From assembly GCA_002633005.1 (NCBI GenBank), contig NMRA01000488.1, positions 98,194-162,193 of the forward strand: DNA of 64,000 bases. Reading direction: 5' to 3'. Positions 11,701-25,061 of this stretch are shown here, piece after piece (the stretch's first letter is position 1; each line of letters starts with the position of its first letter). The translations under genes were made by a program, and so were the position numbers. The notes beneath the pieces were generated by a model. The model did no database searches, was not told the origin of the DNA, and saw only the letters and a program-made list of their open reading frames with translations. Source of the stretch: Phoronis australis (lineage: Eukaryota > Phoronida > Phoronidae).

Positions 11701-14700
11701 TTTTCAGAGGTAACTATAGGTCAGGTGATGTAACCAACATATGGCCTGTATGAAAACTAATTCTTGCATATTTGTGTATTCGGCTTTGGGCACAATCTAG
11801 ACTGAGTCTCAGAATTTGAATGCCCTTTGCCTTAAATTGGATCCATGTAATGGAACATGACACAGAACTCCTCCTAACATGAGAGACATTGGCAACAGAA
11901 CATCAAATACATTCAAGTACCAGACACATGCTGAAATTTCAAACCTCCACAGTCTCGCAAATGCAGTACGGAAATATTTGAATGTGAAAACAGGAACTGT
12001 AGTTTTATGTAGTGGTATCAGAAAATTGTTAGCATTTAATGTAATGGACAATGTAAAACAAATAGATTTGTCAGGAACATTGATTTTGTTCAAGTATGCA
12101 TGATTTTCTACATAACCTCAAATGACATGCTATTCAAGAACAACACACGACATACCAACGAAGCAACGTGCAGTCAATCATTAATACGATTTTTAAGCAT
12201 GATTGACCACCAGACCAAACAGTGGCGCCAAAAAACATTTAGAAAGTTTACAAATAGCTGTTTACTAGTGTCTACCCAACTGGGACCAGTGTACCCAACT
12301 TCTAAATTATTCAAATTGTTTTCTATAGTAACATGGTGGATTTCTCCAGTTTTTCAGTTTGTAACGATGTAACAACTTTGCTCTCTAAGTCAGAGTCTGT
12401 ATCAAATTTTGGAAATAGAGGGAATATAAGGTGTTTCAAATTCAAGTTGGCTTTTTTGACAATTTCCTGAACTACCAAGTCTGTTTTCAGCCAAAACCCA
12501 GTATCCACATTTGAGAAATTTGATAATACCAAAATCACCCATGTTACAGTGTTCTAAATAGTTCTACACTGGAGTAGTTTTACCGGAATTAGACTGCAAC
12601 AGAACAACACACACTGTATACTGGAAAAAGGAGACGAATCATGATCAATGGATAATACGAGACAATAATCAAAAAAATATGAAACAAATTTTCAGTCTGC
12701 AGTTTTTACAACTTATCAATTGATGCAAAAGCAGCTTTTTGGGCGAACACTGCTTTTCTAATTTACTATCATAAAAATGGCAAGCTAAGGTAAAAAAAGT
12801 CGTTCTAAAATGTCACCAAATATCGAAGCACTGACCACCGAGAGCTGCTGGACATTCTGGTCAAAGACCTCACGGGGGGGGGGGAGGTCTCTGATGTTTT
12901 CAACACAGGAATGAGGTTGTTTTCGAAGAAAACTACACTGGGGATTATATTTTGGTAAAAATCCTGTGCATACCGGTAAGTGCATTTTGCTATAAAGTTA
13001 CAGTGGCGGTACAAGCATTTATGCCACCATGCATCACGTTTTACGCGAAAATATCACAATAGGGAAGACATCACAAAGCCATGAGTGAGACAACCTAATC
13101 TAAAAGTGGATCAAAGTAAATACACTACATCTATTACATACCCAGAGAACAAAATCTTCACAAATGACCAAACCAAGCAAAGTTCTCTCAGTCATAATGT
13201 AAACAGGACATTCCAAGTCTATGATCCTTCCCTCACTCAAAAACAGTGGCCTGAAGTTACACCCCTCAAGTTACAGGCTAATGTTAATAACAAATAAATT
13301 ACAGATTACAGCCAGTGAATAACAAAAATAACTACCTACAGAATAGTTACCCCCAGGAGATCACAAAAGGATACCAACAGACACTCAGGTCAAAAAGTTC
13401 AATAGAAGAATGAAATGCCATTACGTCCTTGAAACTTCTTCAATTTAGCAATAAGGTAAACGATGAATTTTCAAATTGTCACATTTCTTGACAAACATTT
13501 TCACATCACACTTAATTTTGGAGATTTTCGGGAAGAAATTTTGTTTTCTTTGACGACTTGATAGGGGAAACAATTTCCATATCGAATGTCCCCAACAAGA
13601 ATAGTTTTGATTAATAATAATAACAACACTGAATTAGCTTAAATTAAAAGCTACTTGGCAACCAAACCCCAATCACTGTTTTATGCTTGGTTCCTGTGTA
13701 TGTATTTCTGGAAAATTGCTAATACAAAAAATCCTTAAGCTCAAAATAATGTAAACATTCATCCAACAGCAGGATGCCACGGAATTTTTTTTTAATTTGA
13801 AATGCTGACATGTTTCAACAACCCTCCTGAGCAAAGCTTATTGAACTCACTTAGCCAAAGGCCATCGAGTCAATTCCCAAAGTCAGTGAACAAAAAATAT
13901 CAGAGACTTCCTCAAGTCCCCAGACACATATAATGGGAAAAAATGACCAAGAGCAAAGTTTAACAATGTTGGGAATAAATTTTATGCTCACCATATCACA
14001 CAATACAAAAGTGAAAACCCAAGAAAACAAAAGGCAAAAAGAATAGTTACCATTTCCTCTGTGTCAGAACGAGATTCACCGAGCTCTGCTAATGTTAGTG
14101 TATACCTTGAGAAATGATGTATTTTCGTGTTCTTTTTCGTAAATATGCTACACAACTTACAAGTCATCTCTGCAGAAGACTAAAGACTGTTTCCAGGTAA
14201 GTGTAGCGTGCTGATGTAAATTAATAGCCTCCAGGTGCAACAGCAAACATCAGAAATAGATTTAACTAACAGCTTGCTAAATTATGGACAAACACACTGC
14301 AGATGGCGGCATTTATGGTAGATTCGCACAATTTCTTATCTACTCAACGTAAATACAGTTAAAAGTCATGTGATAGGTTATTTGCCCTTCTGAAACAATG
14401 TTGCCACAAAATGAACTTTTACTCCTTGAAAATTTCTTGTCAGACATCTTGCTCTCATAGTTTCCGGTGAAGAAACTTCTGAACACATTTCGCTTGCTGC
14501 TGACCACCAAAAATCAACCCAAAATAATTGCCAAACTGCAACTTTTTGATTTTTCAAATAATTACGGTTTTACCAAATTCTTTTACGGGGGGCACAGCAC
14601 AACCAGTACTAATAACGGAGCAGAATTTTATTACTGTTGTGAAATTTTATCCAAAAATTTCTACTGTCCCATCATATTGCTGGCCAAATACACAAAGGTG

Positions 14701-17700
14701 ATGTTTGGTAACTATTTACCCATTTGGCACAAAATATGCCGTACGACTAAAATTATATTTTAAGAAATTCCTCCAATAAATTCATATTAAAAAATGTTAA
14801 AGTCAATTCTAAGCTTGGATTATACTGTGTAGATCACGCAAAAACACAATTGGTCTGACTGGTGTCTATCATTTTCAGCAAGAAAATCTGCCTTAGAAAT
14901 TCAAAAAAACGACCATTTTGGCACTAATGTCTATGCAAAATTACTTAATACAGGATGCAAATATCGTCAAGCCCGAATGTCCACAAGTCAACCAGAACCA
15001 CCCGAATCTTGCAGGGGACACAAAACAATTATGCTTCAGTGACTTCCAACAGTATATCCTTAACACAATTCCAAAAAAGAGATCATATAAAAACTGGTTA
15101 GCCAACTGTGCAGTGAAGATTTATGGTGAGTGACTGTCTGGGGCAGGACAATAAAGGAGCTGACAGCTGCACAATAAGACCATCCATCCATGCCTCAATG
15201 AGTTTTATGATAAAGCAATACTTGTTTAGGGTAATAGGATTTTGATCCATTCACCTAACAAAAACAGACATTACACCTAATTTCACACATTATGATACTG
15301 GATATCCTTATTTCTAGACATGTATCCAGCTAAAGCTCTCAGTTACTTGCAGCAGGTTTAGCAACAGAAACAGTATACAGCTGAATCAGACTTGTATTTA
15401 TGTGACTCTAAAACATGATGTCCAAAATAATTGCTCAAACGTATGTAGGGTATAACCATGCCTTGTATTTCAGTAACAGTGTGGTAAAACTTCTGCAATT
15501 TGAGGCAGTGAAAATTGAATTAATTTGCTCCGGAACTTGTATCAAATTCTAGAAATAGACAACATTGGGGGTCCTAAATTCTAGAATCACCGGAAAGACG
15601 GCAAAATTACCCACACTGAGGAATAAAAACACAGTGGAAATTTGATGAATACCCAAATTGCCATAGTCCCAAATTCTAATGACAATTCAAATTGGAAAAG
15701 ATTTTACCATACTTAAATTGCTATACAGCTGCTGGACTCGAGTTGGCCAATAAGATCGTTAAAATTCAATATAAAATCATTTTTGAATGTAGAATCTAAG
15801 AGCAAATAATGATCTTTGACACAAATATCCCAAATCTGCACGCTCTAACAACAATCGAAGATCGTATTTTCCAGGGACACCGCTTAAACTTTTTTGCGAC
15901 TTTTGTTAGAGTGCAAGGAAGCATGGCTTCAAGGGCTTTTTGTACTCCGATAACAAACCGTGATTCGTTTCGATACATAAAATATAAAAAAATCTGTTTA
16001 ACTTGAACTTTAGCCCTCTTATTTGCCAATTTCGGTCCAGCAAAGTTTAAACGGAAACAAATGGTACACTTGCAGATATTACCATTATAAAACAGCAGAT
16101 AAAATTCTGATATACAATCAAAACATAAAATTATTTATCGCTGCAAATGTTTAAACAAAATACATCATCTTTTATCAAAATACCTCTGTGAAAACCTCAA
16201 TGTGCTTTGCTTGTAAATATAATGCAGAAGTTCTGTTCCTGAAACTCAGTTACTTTCTCCTGCAACCTGCGACACAACAGGTTAAAAAAAGTGGCCCACA
16301 TTTCTTATCATTTCACAAACTCCAGAAATGCTTCAGTAGGAAGTTATCACCATTTTCAGAATCACGTGAAAGGCTACACATCCTGGGTGCTGCTCTTAGT
16401 CACAAACACAATGTCTGTGTACTCTTGTTCAGAGTCTATAGAGAGTTGCAATCACATGGGATGAGACACAATGGAATAGACAGCTGGTGACTGAATATTA
16501 ATGAACCCTTTGTCTGCTGGCGAATAAAGCAGCACATAGTAACATAGTCATTTGATGCATAATTTAACTAAAACACCAGGTTAAATATTGAACAGTTAAT
16601 GTAGATAGACAACCAGGGTTATTTTTCCAATATTACAGTGACATATTGGAATAACCTGTGTCAGATGGTGACAAAGTATTTTGTGGGCTAACGTTCAGCG
16701 CCACCTATAGTTCACATGTGATTTGGATGGAGCGAAGGCAAGCCATCAACCTGTTATGTAGTGAGATGTTAAAATGGTTCTCACAAAATATCCATGAACA
16801 AAAGAAATAACATTTCGCGTCCAGTAACTCGACCAGTCATGTCCTCCAGACTGAAATCTGGTCAAGAAGAAGTAACTTTCGTGTTCTCACAAGACTAAAG
16901 AGCAGTGTGTTTATAAAGCCAATCTATGATAACAAAACACGATAAAGCTGGTCCAGATTTAAAACTGCATGAAATGACAATAGAGTTTTGGACAGTCATC
17001 TAAAAATCTTGCAACCTTTCACAAAATATTGCAATCAATTGAAATCCTGGTAAAAATGTGCAGGAGCTTCTAAAATTTCTGCATGGCCTTATAACCAACA
17101 TACCATCAACGGAACTAACTTTTAATTGACACCACTTACCACTGATGTTGCTCCGAATTCAGGGAGAGGTGGTTTTTGGTTTTGGAAAAGTACTGACGGT
17201 TCACTATTGATTGATACCATGACCAGCAGTGACAAGCCAACTAATGTAGATGGTGGCCTCAAACAATGGCAAACTGACAATTCTTAAGTCCCCTCGATAC
17301 ACAGCCTACCCTAGAACGACTTGCATTAGTGTGGCGTCCACACACATATCCAAACACTGGGGTACGGCGGAATTTGTCTTTAGCAAACTAGTTGAATCAG
17401 TATAATTTGACTAAGGGACAATTTCAGACTACATTTCATAACTGTAAGTGGTTTAAATCAAAGTTATTTTTTTGATAGAGAGCGTGTTTGTACAACTGCT
17501 TTGTATTGGCTTTTGACAGTATACACAGATCTAAAACCATGAACAGAGTGTGTCACCAGAAAGTTTCATTGCTGCAAATTTTAAGAGTCATGCTTTCCCT
17601 TGAAGTCTCAATATAAACAATTTCTTAAAGACTAAAATTTGCACTAATCCAATTGTAATACTCCTAAAATCACTCCAGTTAATTTCAACCTTACCTTCTT

Positions 17701-20700
17701 GAAGCTAAGAATGGGATAACCAGACCTTAAGTCCTGGCTTATTTTGACAGAGTTCAGTATGACTCATTCACTTTGTGGGGGTGACCATGATTCAAATTCA
17801 ACAAAACTATTTATCAGCTTACACCACACAGGAAAGCCTTACTGTACCTCTGAATACCACAAATGCAAACAAGTACTTGAAGAGACATTATCCCACTATA
17901 AAACTTGATACTTCTGAGATTTTACAGCAGTGACTTACTTAGCTCAACACAGCGAAAATGTAATCAACACCAACTGAATCCGCATGGACCACTCAATAAC
18001 ATCATAGACTATGATCTATGATAACATGTAGACATAATCTGTTAACATTGAATTGAAATCTACAATTGGAAATAGTCCATTACCTTTTTAGGTTGCCGCT
18101 GAACTAATATTTGCCTAGATGATCCCTGCAAACTTACCATTTACATATTCAAACTTCACCAAGACACAAGTGCTATCAGAGATAGGAATAACTCATTTTT
18201 TACCTGCGTTTGACCTACATGAACTGAGTAGCCTCACATTGCGGATATTTCCACTTGACCTTTATAAAAACCAAACACTAATCAGGTTAACATTCAATAC
18301 TTTCAAAGGTGTATTCAAAATAACTAAAGGCTGGCGCCCTTGTTTTTTAACAACAGGTAGCCTGTTATTTGCCTACTTGATTTAACCCACACTCCGATCA
18401 TCAAAAGGTAAATGTATGAGGCCATATAATTCAAATGTTTTCTGTGTTTCTGGCTCAAGATTATACAGTATAGCAAAAAGAAAGCTGCCATGCAGATTGA
18501 AACAAAGTAGATTATTTACATACACTATTCACGCAAATCAGTGATTGTTTACCTGAGAAAACGATCAACTACAACTGACAAACATGTAAATCGAGAGGAA
18601 ATAAAAACTGCATCGAAACCAACGCCAAATCGTTTCACCTACAGTTGATTAAAAAGTAGGAGAGAGACATACCAAGACCTTGCACACAAATCTTTATCAT
18701 TCACATACAGTAAACCTTGACCTGCAGTGTGTCACCTGGTGGCCAGATAGCAAACATGAGTTTTTGAACAACGAAGCAGTATCTACAAAACGAAATGCAT
18801 AGATAGGGCTTTGCTGTTTCTGCTACTCGACAAATACCTCATTCATAAGCTGGCTAAAACTTTAGCATTTTCGTAAGTGCTTTCGGCGCCAGCAAAATGC
18901 CAATATTGTGAACAGTTACAAGCGATGCTTCTGAGGGTTGTTAGAGTTGTAAAACCCAAAACTGGTGGCACATTTTTGCCATCACTTTTGTCGCCATACT
19001 TCAAAGGACAGGAAAGGAGGCCTTTGTTTATCCAAGATTTAATCAATTTATGACAGAGATTGAACCTGTTTTTTAACATCAACCTTCACTTAGAAATAAA
19101 TTCGGGTGACGAGGAAATAAAGTAACCGTAGGCAAAAATGATCCCTAGCTGTCTGGCTAAATCATTAGCATTTCCCTGAACCTGCTAGCATTTTCACCAC
19201 AAACGCGGACCTAGTAATACTAAGAGTCATTATTCACGCTTTTCAAACACAAAATCCCATGAGCTTCAAAACATTTTGCCCAACATAATATGTCATCCAT
19301 ACCCTGTTTCTAAAACCAATCAGACAGAGTAACACTGTGACAGGGAACAGACTCAGCAAAAGTAAAACAGATGCCTCATAACATTACAAAAGTACATGTC
19401 ACATAATCCAGGGTAGCTGTGACACTCCCTCATACAACCTGGAATTCACGGCTGAATAACATCTACCCTACTTACGGAAACAGTAACTGCATGTAAAGGA
19501 AGGAGATGAAAGGGACACAATTCTTCCCAACATTAACATAGGAGTAAAACAATGATGAACCCTCACCTGAGCTGACCTAAGAGCAGGTGTATAGTGACAG
19601 CCTGAACAAGTCCTACCACTAGTGAACATTCAACTTATGTGTTCAGCCTGACCTAGCTCACACAATGATAGAGTATTATTATCGAGCAGCAATGAGCTAG
19701 TTATTGAAATATCACATCCTATCACAGATGCATTTATTGATGAGTTTAACACATGGCCAACTCTAGAGTGAAATGAGAGGGATTCCTTTCATATTTCTTT
19801 TCAGGATCTAGTGAAGAATGTCAAGCCCAGATAGGGGAGAGATAAAATGCACCTGTTTTGAGGATCTGCTGGTCTAGTATTTGAACAATGAAGCAATTCA
19901 CTACCCCTGAAAGGTCTTCAATACATGACACAAGATGGCTTAAAAAAGGAAGTAATTCATTTTGTGAAAATATTCAACGCACATTGCATATACAGAGTTC
20001 TATATCCATTTAGCACATATTATGGAGGAAAAGTGAAATTTTATTTCCTCAAATTTCTAAACAAAAATAAATTTTAAGCTGTTCTTTGCTTTGTTTGCAC
20101 TGTGCAACATTCATAAAAAAGATCTGCTAAAGTTTATACCGTATTATCTATTTGCACCACAGCAATCAGTCTTTGAAAACTAAAAAATGACAACTTTGAC
20201 AACTACTTTTCTGCAAAATTAGTGAATAAGTATACTTAAACTTTGTTGTTATCATAGTCAATGCAATAGACAGCAGTGTAATAAGCTTTTTTAAAGAAAA
20301 TGAAAATTTTTAATATTTTTTGCTACAATGAAGAATACTGCTAACAGATTTGTTGCAGATCAAGGCCACTTAGAAGAAGATACAAAATTGGCTACGCAAG
20401 GACTGGCCTATGATGAAAAGAAATTTTATGAAAAATAATGAATTAAAAGTTGTCTATGTGCAAGCCAGGAGATCAATTCTAAGTAACGAACAAGACCGGA
20501 CAAATTTTACAATGGTCTGTGGCCTTACTCAAACGCTTAACAGAAAGCATGACTTAATACTGCTTTAAAACTTTCAATTAAACACTGACGAATTGTAATT
20601 TAAAAATGTGGAATGAATTAAATCTTAAAAAGTTTAAATGTAATAGTAGTTATCAAAATTAAGATTACCATTAAACTGTTGGTTAAAGCTATGGAGGAAA

Positions 20701-21738
20701 CTAGAAAAATTTCCAAATTTTGCTCACATCATATCTCAGAAATAACTGATTGATTATAATGCTCCATTATAGCAAGAGGGGCTATCAAAAATAAGATTTT
20801 CGCGAAATTTTTTTAAAGTTGCGTGAAATGAAAACCAAAATATTTTAGAAAACTATAACTGAGATCTCACTTTGAACATTTATATCAAATAAAATGCGAT
20901 CATGTTATTGGTGTCGCTGTTTTGTTATCTGTGTACCTTTCATTTTAGCTAAATTTTAATAGAGGCACGGTCACGTGATTCAATTAATTGGAAACAGTCA
21001 AAAATCAAATTCTACAGGCTATCTATTTTCAAAAACATATACTTTTAATGAGTTAAATATATGGTTTTGTAAATATTTGACTAAATACACATACCTGTCA
21101 ATAAGGTGTAACACTAACATAACTTTGAATCAGCGATTCATATGAACAAAGTTATAAACTTGTTATGGTCCACTGCATTTATATTACACGGATACAATTA
21201 AACTTTTTTATTGCAGGAAACCAAAAATTATTTTCATTAAAATAGTTCAAAAAGTGAATTTGAGATCGTCAATCAATGTAAATTATTTTTGAAACAACTG
21301 TATCAAAGATCTAGTAGTGTGTGATTTCAAAAGTTATTAGGGTGTTAAAACATATTATAAACGAAGAAATTCTCATGAAATCCATTGACAAAAACTCATG
21401 AAAATACACGCTGGTCAAGATCTCAATGACAGTCTGAAACTTTAGATTTGCTGGTAAGTCAGAAGTGAGATTCATCAAGGAATGATTGAATAACAAGGAC
21501 GTCTATTCCAACTCGACTAAGCATGTTTGACATGCAGCAATTTAAAACTTGGGTAAGCACTTCACATAGCAACGAACATGCAATATCAGAATAATTAAGT
21601 GAAATTGCTATACAGTAAACATATTCTGGCAAATGGCCAAAGTACAAAAATAAATTTCGACAGACAAAAACCATGATGGACATCAGCCACAGTTGGCGGT
21701 GATATCAATGCTAACGAGTTTAAAGTATAAGTAACCAT

Positions 21739-23424
21739 TTTTGTCCAGTCAGATGCAATTGTATTAGGCTACTACCAGAGAGGGGCCGTGCAGACAACAT
21801 GGCTCAATAATGGATCAACACTTAGCACTGCGAGTCCTGAATAGCTGAAATTTGTGTGACCAAGAGATAAAAAATTGCATCGTCATGCTCATGACAGTAG
21901 AATAATTTCCCATCGCTGACATTCACCTGAAAAACAACAGTGCAATACATTCCACCCCATTGAGCACCACCTTTTGATAAGCTTGAGCGCCACCTTTTGG
22001 TAAGCTTGAGCATCACCGTTTGGTAAGCTTCCATTTTCAATCACCTAGTCGTGAAACTTTTAAATTTAGACAATGGAAGTATTGATTGTAAAACTTTCTT
22101 GTGATTTAAAATAAAAAAGTTTTGCTGAATACTTAGCATAACATTTTATTTGCTTGAACAGAAAATTAGTAGTGTCTCTTGACCCCAATATCCTGCGCAA
22201 CTTCCCTCGGTATACTTCCTGTAGTATTTGGCTTATCTGCTTGGAAGCGGCGTGACAACTTTGTGGTGACCTTCACTTTTTATCGGGTCGCCAAATGAAA
22301 TCTGAAGTCACATAAGCGACCTGCTTGTTGAGCCATTTTGTTATATAATTAAAATTTAAAATCAATTCACTGTGAGATGATTTTTCACAGAGAAGTGATA
22401 CATAGCAACTCTCGGGGAAACGGTGTTGTGGTGGCCACGCTGCAAAAATCAAGCACAGGTGTGCGTTATTGCAATTTAGGTGAGAAGCGCACTGTTTTAA
22501 CATAAGCAACTACCGTAGTGAAAAATCACCGTGTGTGGATGTTTTTTTTCAACCGCTTAACATTTTTAACGGCCATCAAAGTCGGTGGCGAACTGCTGCC
22601 AAATTACGCTATCAGTAGCTGCAGCAATTGTAGGTACTTTGCATCTGTTTCATGAAATGGCGATGAGAAAAAGACGGTTAATGAACTAAATTTTTTTCCT
22701 CTAAGTAATTACTAGAACGAGTCCTACTTGTGTCCCTTACGGCTGTTTATAAAAACACAATCTGATGAAAATCATTTTCTTACATCACTCTCCCGCTTTT
22801 GTACTAAAGAAAATAAGACGCTGAGTTCAAAGCATCACGCTTATGACAAGTGCTATATTCGGTTTGGTAAAGTGACATCTTTTGTGAGATGATTCCCCCA
22901 GAATTTCTGTTTGCTGTCACTAAAGTACTCAAAACCAGGTAACAAACTGAAATCACTCTTGCTAATTTGTTGTGAACTGTGCGTAATCATTGGCTTAAAG
23001 AATAGTTGAAAACAGAGATTGGCTAATAGGTAACGCTCAATTTCATGGCACCCAAAGTTCACTCACATATGATCACCAGTGGTGGATTTAAGGGGGGGCC
23101 AGGGGGGCCATGCTTCCCCCCCCCTAAAATTCTCCCATATTCCATTTGCCAATACGGGGATCCGAATGTCTGATGGGCAAAATCCTGATTAATACTATGC
23201 CCTTCCTCCCCAACTCAAAATCCTGGATCCGCCCCTGATCACTCCACAAATTTAACTACAAAACAGCAGACTTACAAAAACCAAAGTAGCTTAGTCAAGG
23301 AAGAGTGTAGTTTTTAATGGGATTAACTTTCTGCAACATTATGTTTTATTCACTTTTACTCAGATCGTTTTCAATCAGTATACAGTTTTGGACACCAAGG
23401 TTATATCACCCCCCCCCCTTTCCC
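21739..23424. repeat. 1.65-kb direct duplication, left copy
   Basis: The copy starts at TTTGTCCAGTCAGATGCAA and ends at the poly-C tract just before the N at 23425. It matches the right copy over its whole length with scattered substitutions and small indels. The last 360 bases or so appear identical. Both copies contain the same non-coding frames and the same hAT-like MITE. Confidence 0.9.
23077..23237. mobile_element. 161-bp hAT-like MITE, left-copy instance
   Basis: The ends CAGTGGTGGATTTAAGG and CCTGGATCCGCCCCTG are imperfect inverted repeats of the CAGGGGCGGATCCAGG type. The element is flanked by ATCAC on both sides (23072-23076 and 23238-23242), which looks like a target-site duplication. 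There is no ORF. The hAT assignment rests on the terminal motif and is tentative. Confidence 0.65.
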
Positions 23425-23425
23425 N
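23425..23425. other. Assembly ambiguity (single N) at the duplication junction
   Basis: The N lies between the end of the left copy and the start of the right copy. It follows a long poly-C tract, where reads often fail. Confidence 0.9.
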
Positions 23426-23428
23426 ATA

Positions 23429-25061
23429 TTTGTCCAGTGAGATGCAATTGTATTAGGCTACTACCAGAGACTGGCCGTACAGACAACATGGCTCAATATT
23501 GGATCAACACTTAGCGCTGCGAGTCCTGAATAGCTAAAATTTGTGTGACAGAGAGATAAAAATTACATCGTCATGCTCATGACAGTAGAATAATTTCCTA
23601 TAACCAGCATTCACTTGAAAAACAACAGTTCAATACATTCCACCCCATTGAGCACCACCTTTTGGCAAGCTTGAGCACCACCGTTTGGTAAGCTTCCATT
23701 TTTAATTACCAAATCGTGAAACTTTTAAATTTAGACAATGGAGGTATTGATTGTAAAACTTTCTTGCGATTTAAAATAAAAATGTTTTACTCAATACTTA
23801 GCATAACATTTTATTTGCTTGAACGGAAAATTAGTAGTGTCTCTTGACCCCAATATCCTGCGCAACTTCCCACGGTATTCTTCCTGTAGTATTTGGCGTA
23901 CCTGCTTGGAAGCAGCGTGACAACTTTGTGGCGACCTTCAATTTTTATCAGGTCGCCAAATGAAATCTGAGGTCACATAAGCGACCTGCTTGTTGAGTTG
24001 TTTTGTTGAATAATTAAAATTTAAAATCAATTCACTGTGAGAAGATGTTTCACAGAGAAGTGACACATAGCAACTCTTTGGGAAACGGTGTTGTGGTGGC
24101 CACGCAGCAAAAATCAAGCACAGGTGTGCGTTATTGCAATTTAGGTGAGAAGCGCACTGTTTTAACATAAGCAACTACCGTATTGAAAAATCAACGCATG
24201 TGGATGTTTTTTTTTCAACCGCTTAACATTTTTAACGGCCATCAAAGTCGGTGGAGAACTGCTGCCAAATTACGCTATCAGTTGTAGGTACTTTGCATCT
24301 GTTTCACGAAATGGCAATGAGAAAAAGACGGTTAATGATCTAAATTTGTTTTCCTCTAAGTAATTACTAGAACAAGTCCTACTTGTGTCCCTTATGGCTG
24401 ATGAAAGTCATTTTCTTACATCACTCTCCCACTTTTATACTAAAGAAAAATCAGACGCTGAGTTCAAAGCAGCACGCTCATGACAAGTGCTATTTTCGGT
24501 TTGGTAAAGTGACATCTTTTGCGAGATGATTCCCCCAGAATATCTGTTTGCTGTCACTAAAGTACTCAAAACCAGGTAACAAACTGAAATCACTCTTGCT
24601 AATTTGTTGTGAACTGTGCGTAATCGTTGGCTTAAAGAATAGTTGAAAACAGAGATTGGCTAATAGGTAACGCTCAATTTCATGGCACCCAAAGTTCACT
24701 CACATATGATCACCAGTGGTGGATTTAAGGGGGGGCCAGGGGGGCCATGCTTCCCCCCCCCTAAAATTCTCCCATATTCCATTTGCCAATACGGGGATCC
24801 GAATGTCTGATGGGCAAAATCCTGATTAATACTATGCCCTTCCTCCCCAACTCAAAATCCTGGATCCGCCCCTGATCACTCCACAAATTTAACTACAAAA
24901 CAGCAGACTTACAAAAACCAAAGTAGCTTAGTCAAGGAAGAGTGTAGTTTTTAATGGGATTAACTTTCTGCAACATTATGTTTTATTCACTTTTACTCAG
25001 ATCGTTTTCAATCAGTATACAGTTTTGGACACCAAGGTTATATCACCCCCCCCCCTTTCCC
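23429..25061. repeat. 1.65-kb direct duplication, right copy
   Basis: The copy begins with TTTGTCCAGTGAGATGCAA and ends in the same poly-C and TTTCCC tract as the left copy. Relative to the left copy it lacks one of the repeated AAGCTTGAGC segments and several short blocks. The sequence after 25061 is unique. Confidence 0.9.
24714..24874. mobile_element. 161-bp hAT-like MITE, right-copy instance
   Basis: This appears identical to the element at 23077-23237 and has the same flanking ATCAC. It was duplicated with its surroundings rather than inserted independently. Confidence 0.65.

Larger units (their letters stand above)
7810..21738. other. Long stretch without a supported gene
   Basis: Reading frames here are short, have unremarkable composition and lack flanking splice signals that connect them. 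The only structure I could support is the MITE, SINE-like and hairpin features listed separately. It may include the first intron or intergenic space of the minus-strand proline-rich gene. Confidence 0.5.

Noticed and set aside
22273-24174. Two near-identical 78-codon frames on the minus strand
   Set aside because: Their similarity is explained by the 1.65-kb duplication. There is no domain or splice context, and the copies show no sign of coding constraint.
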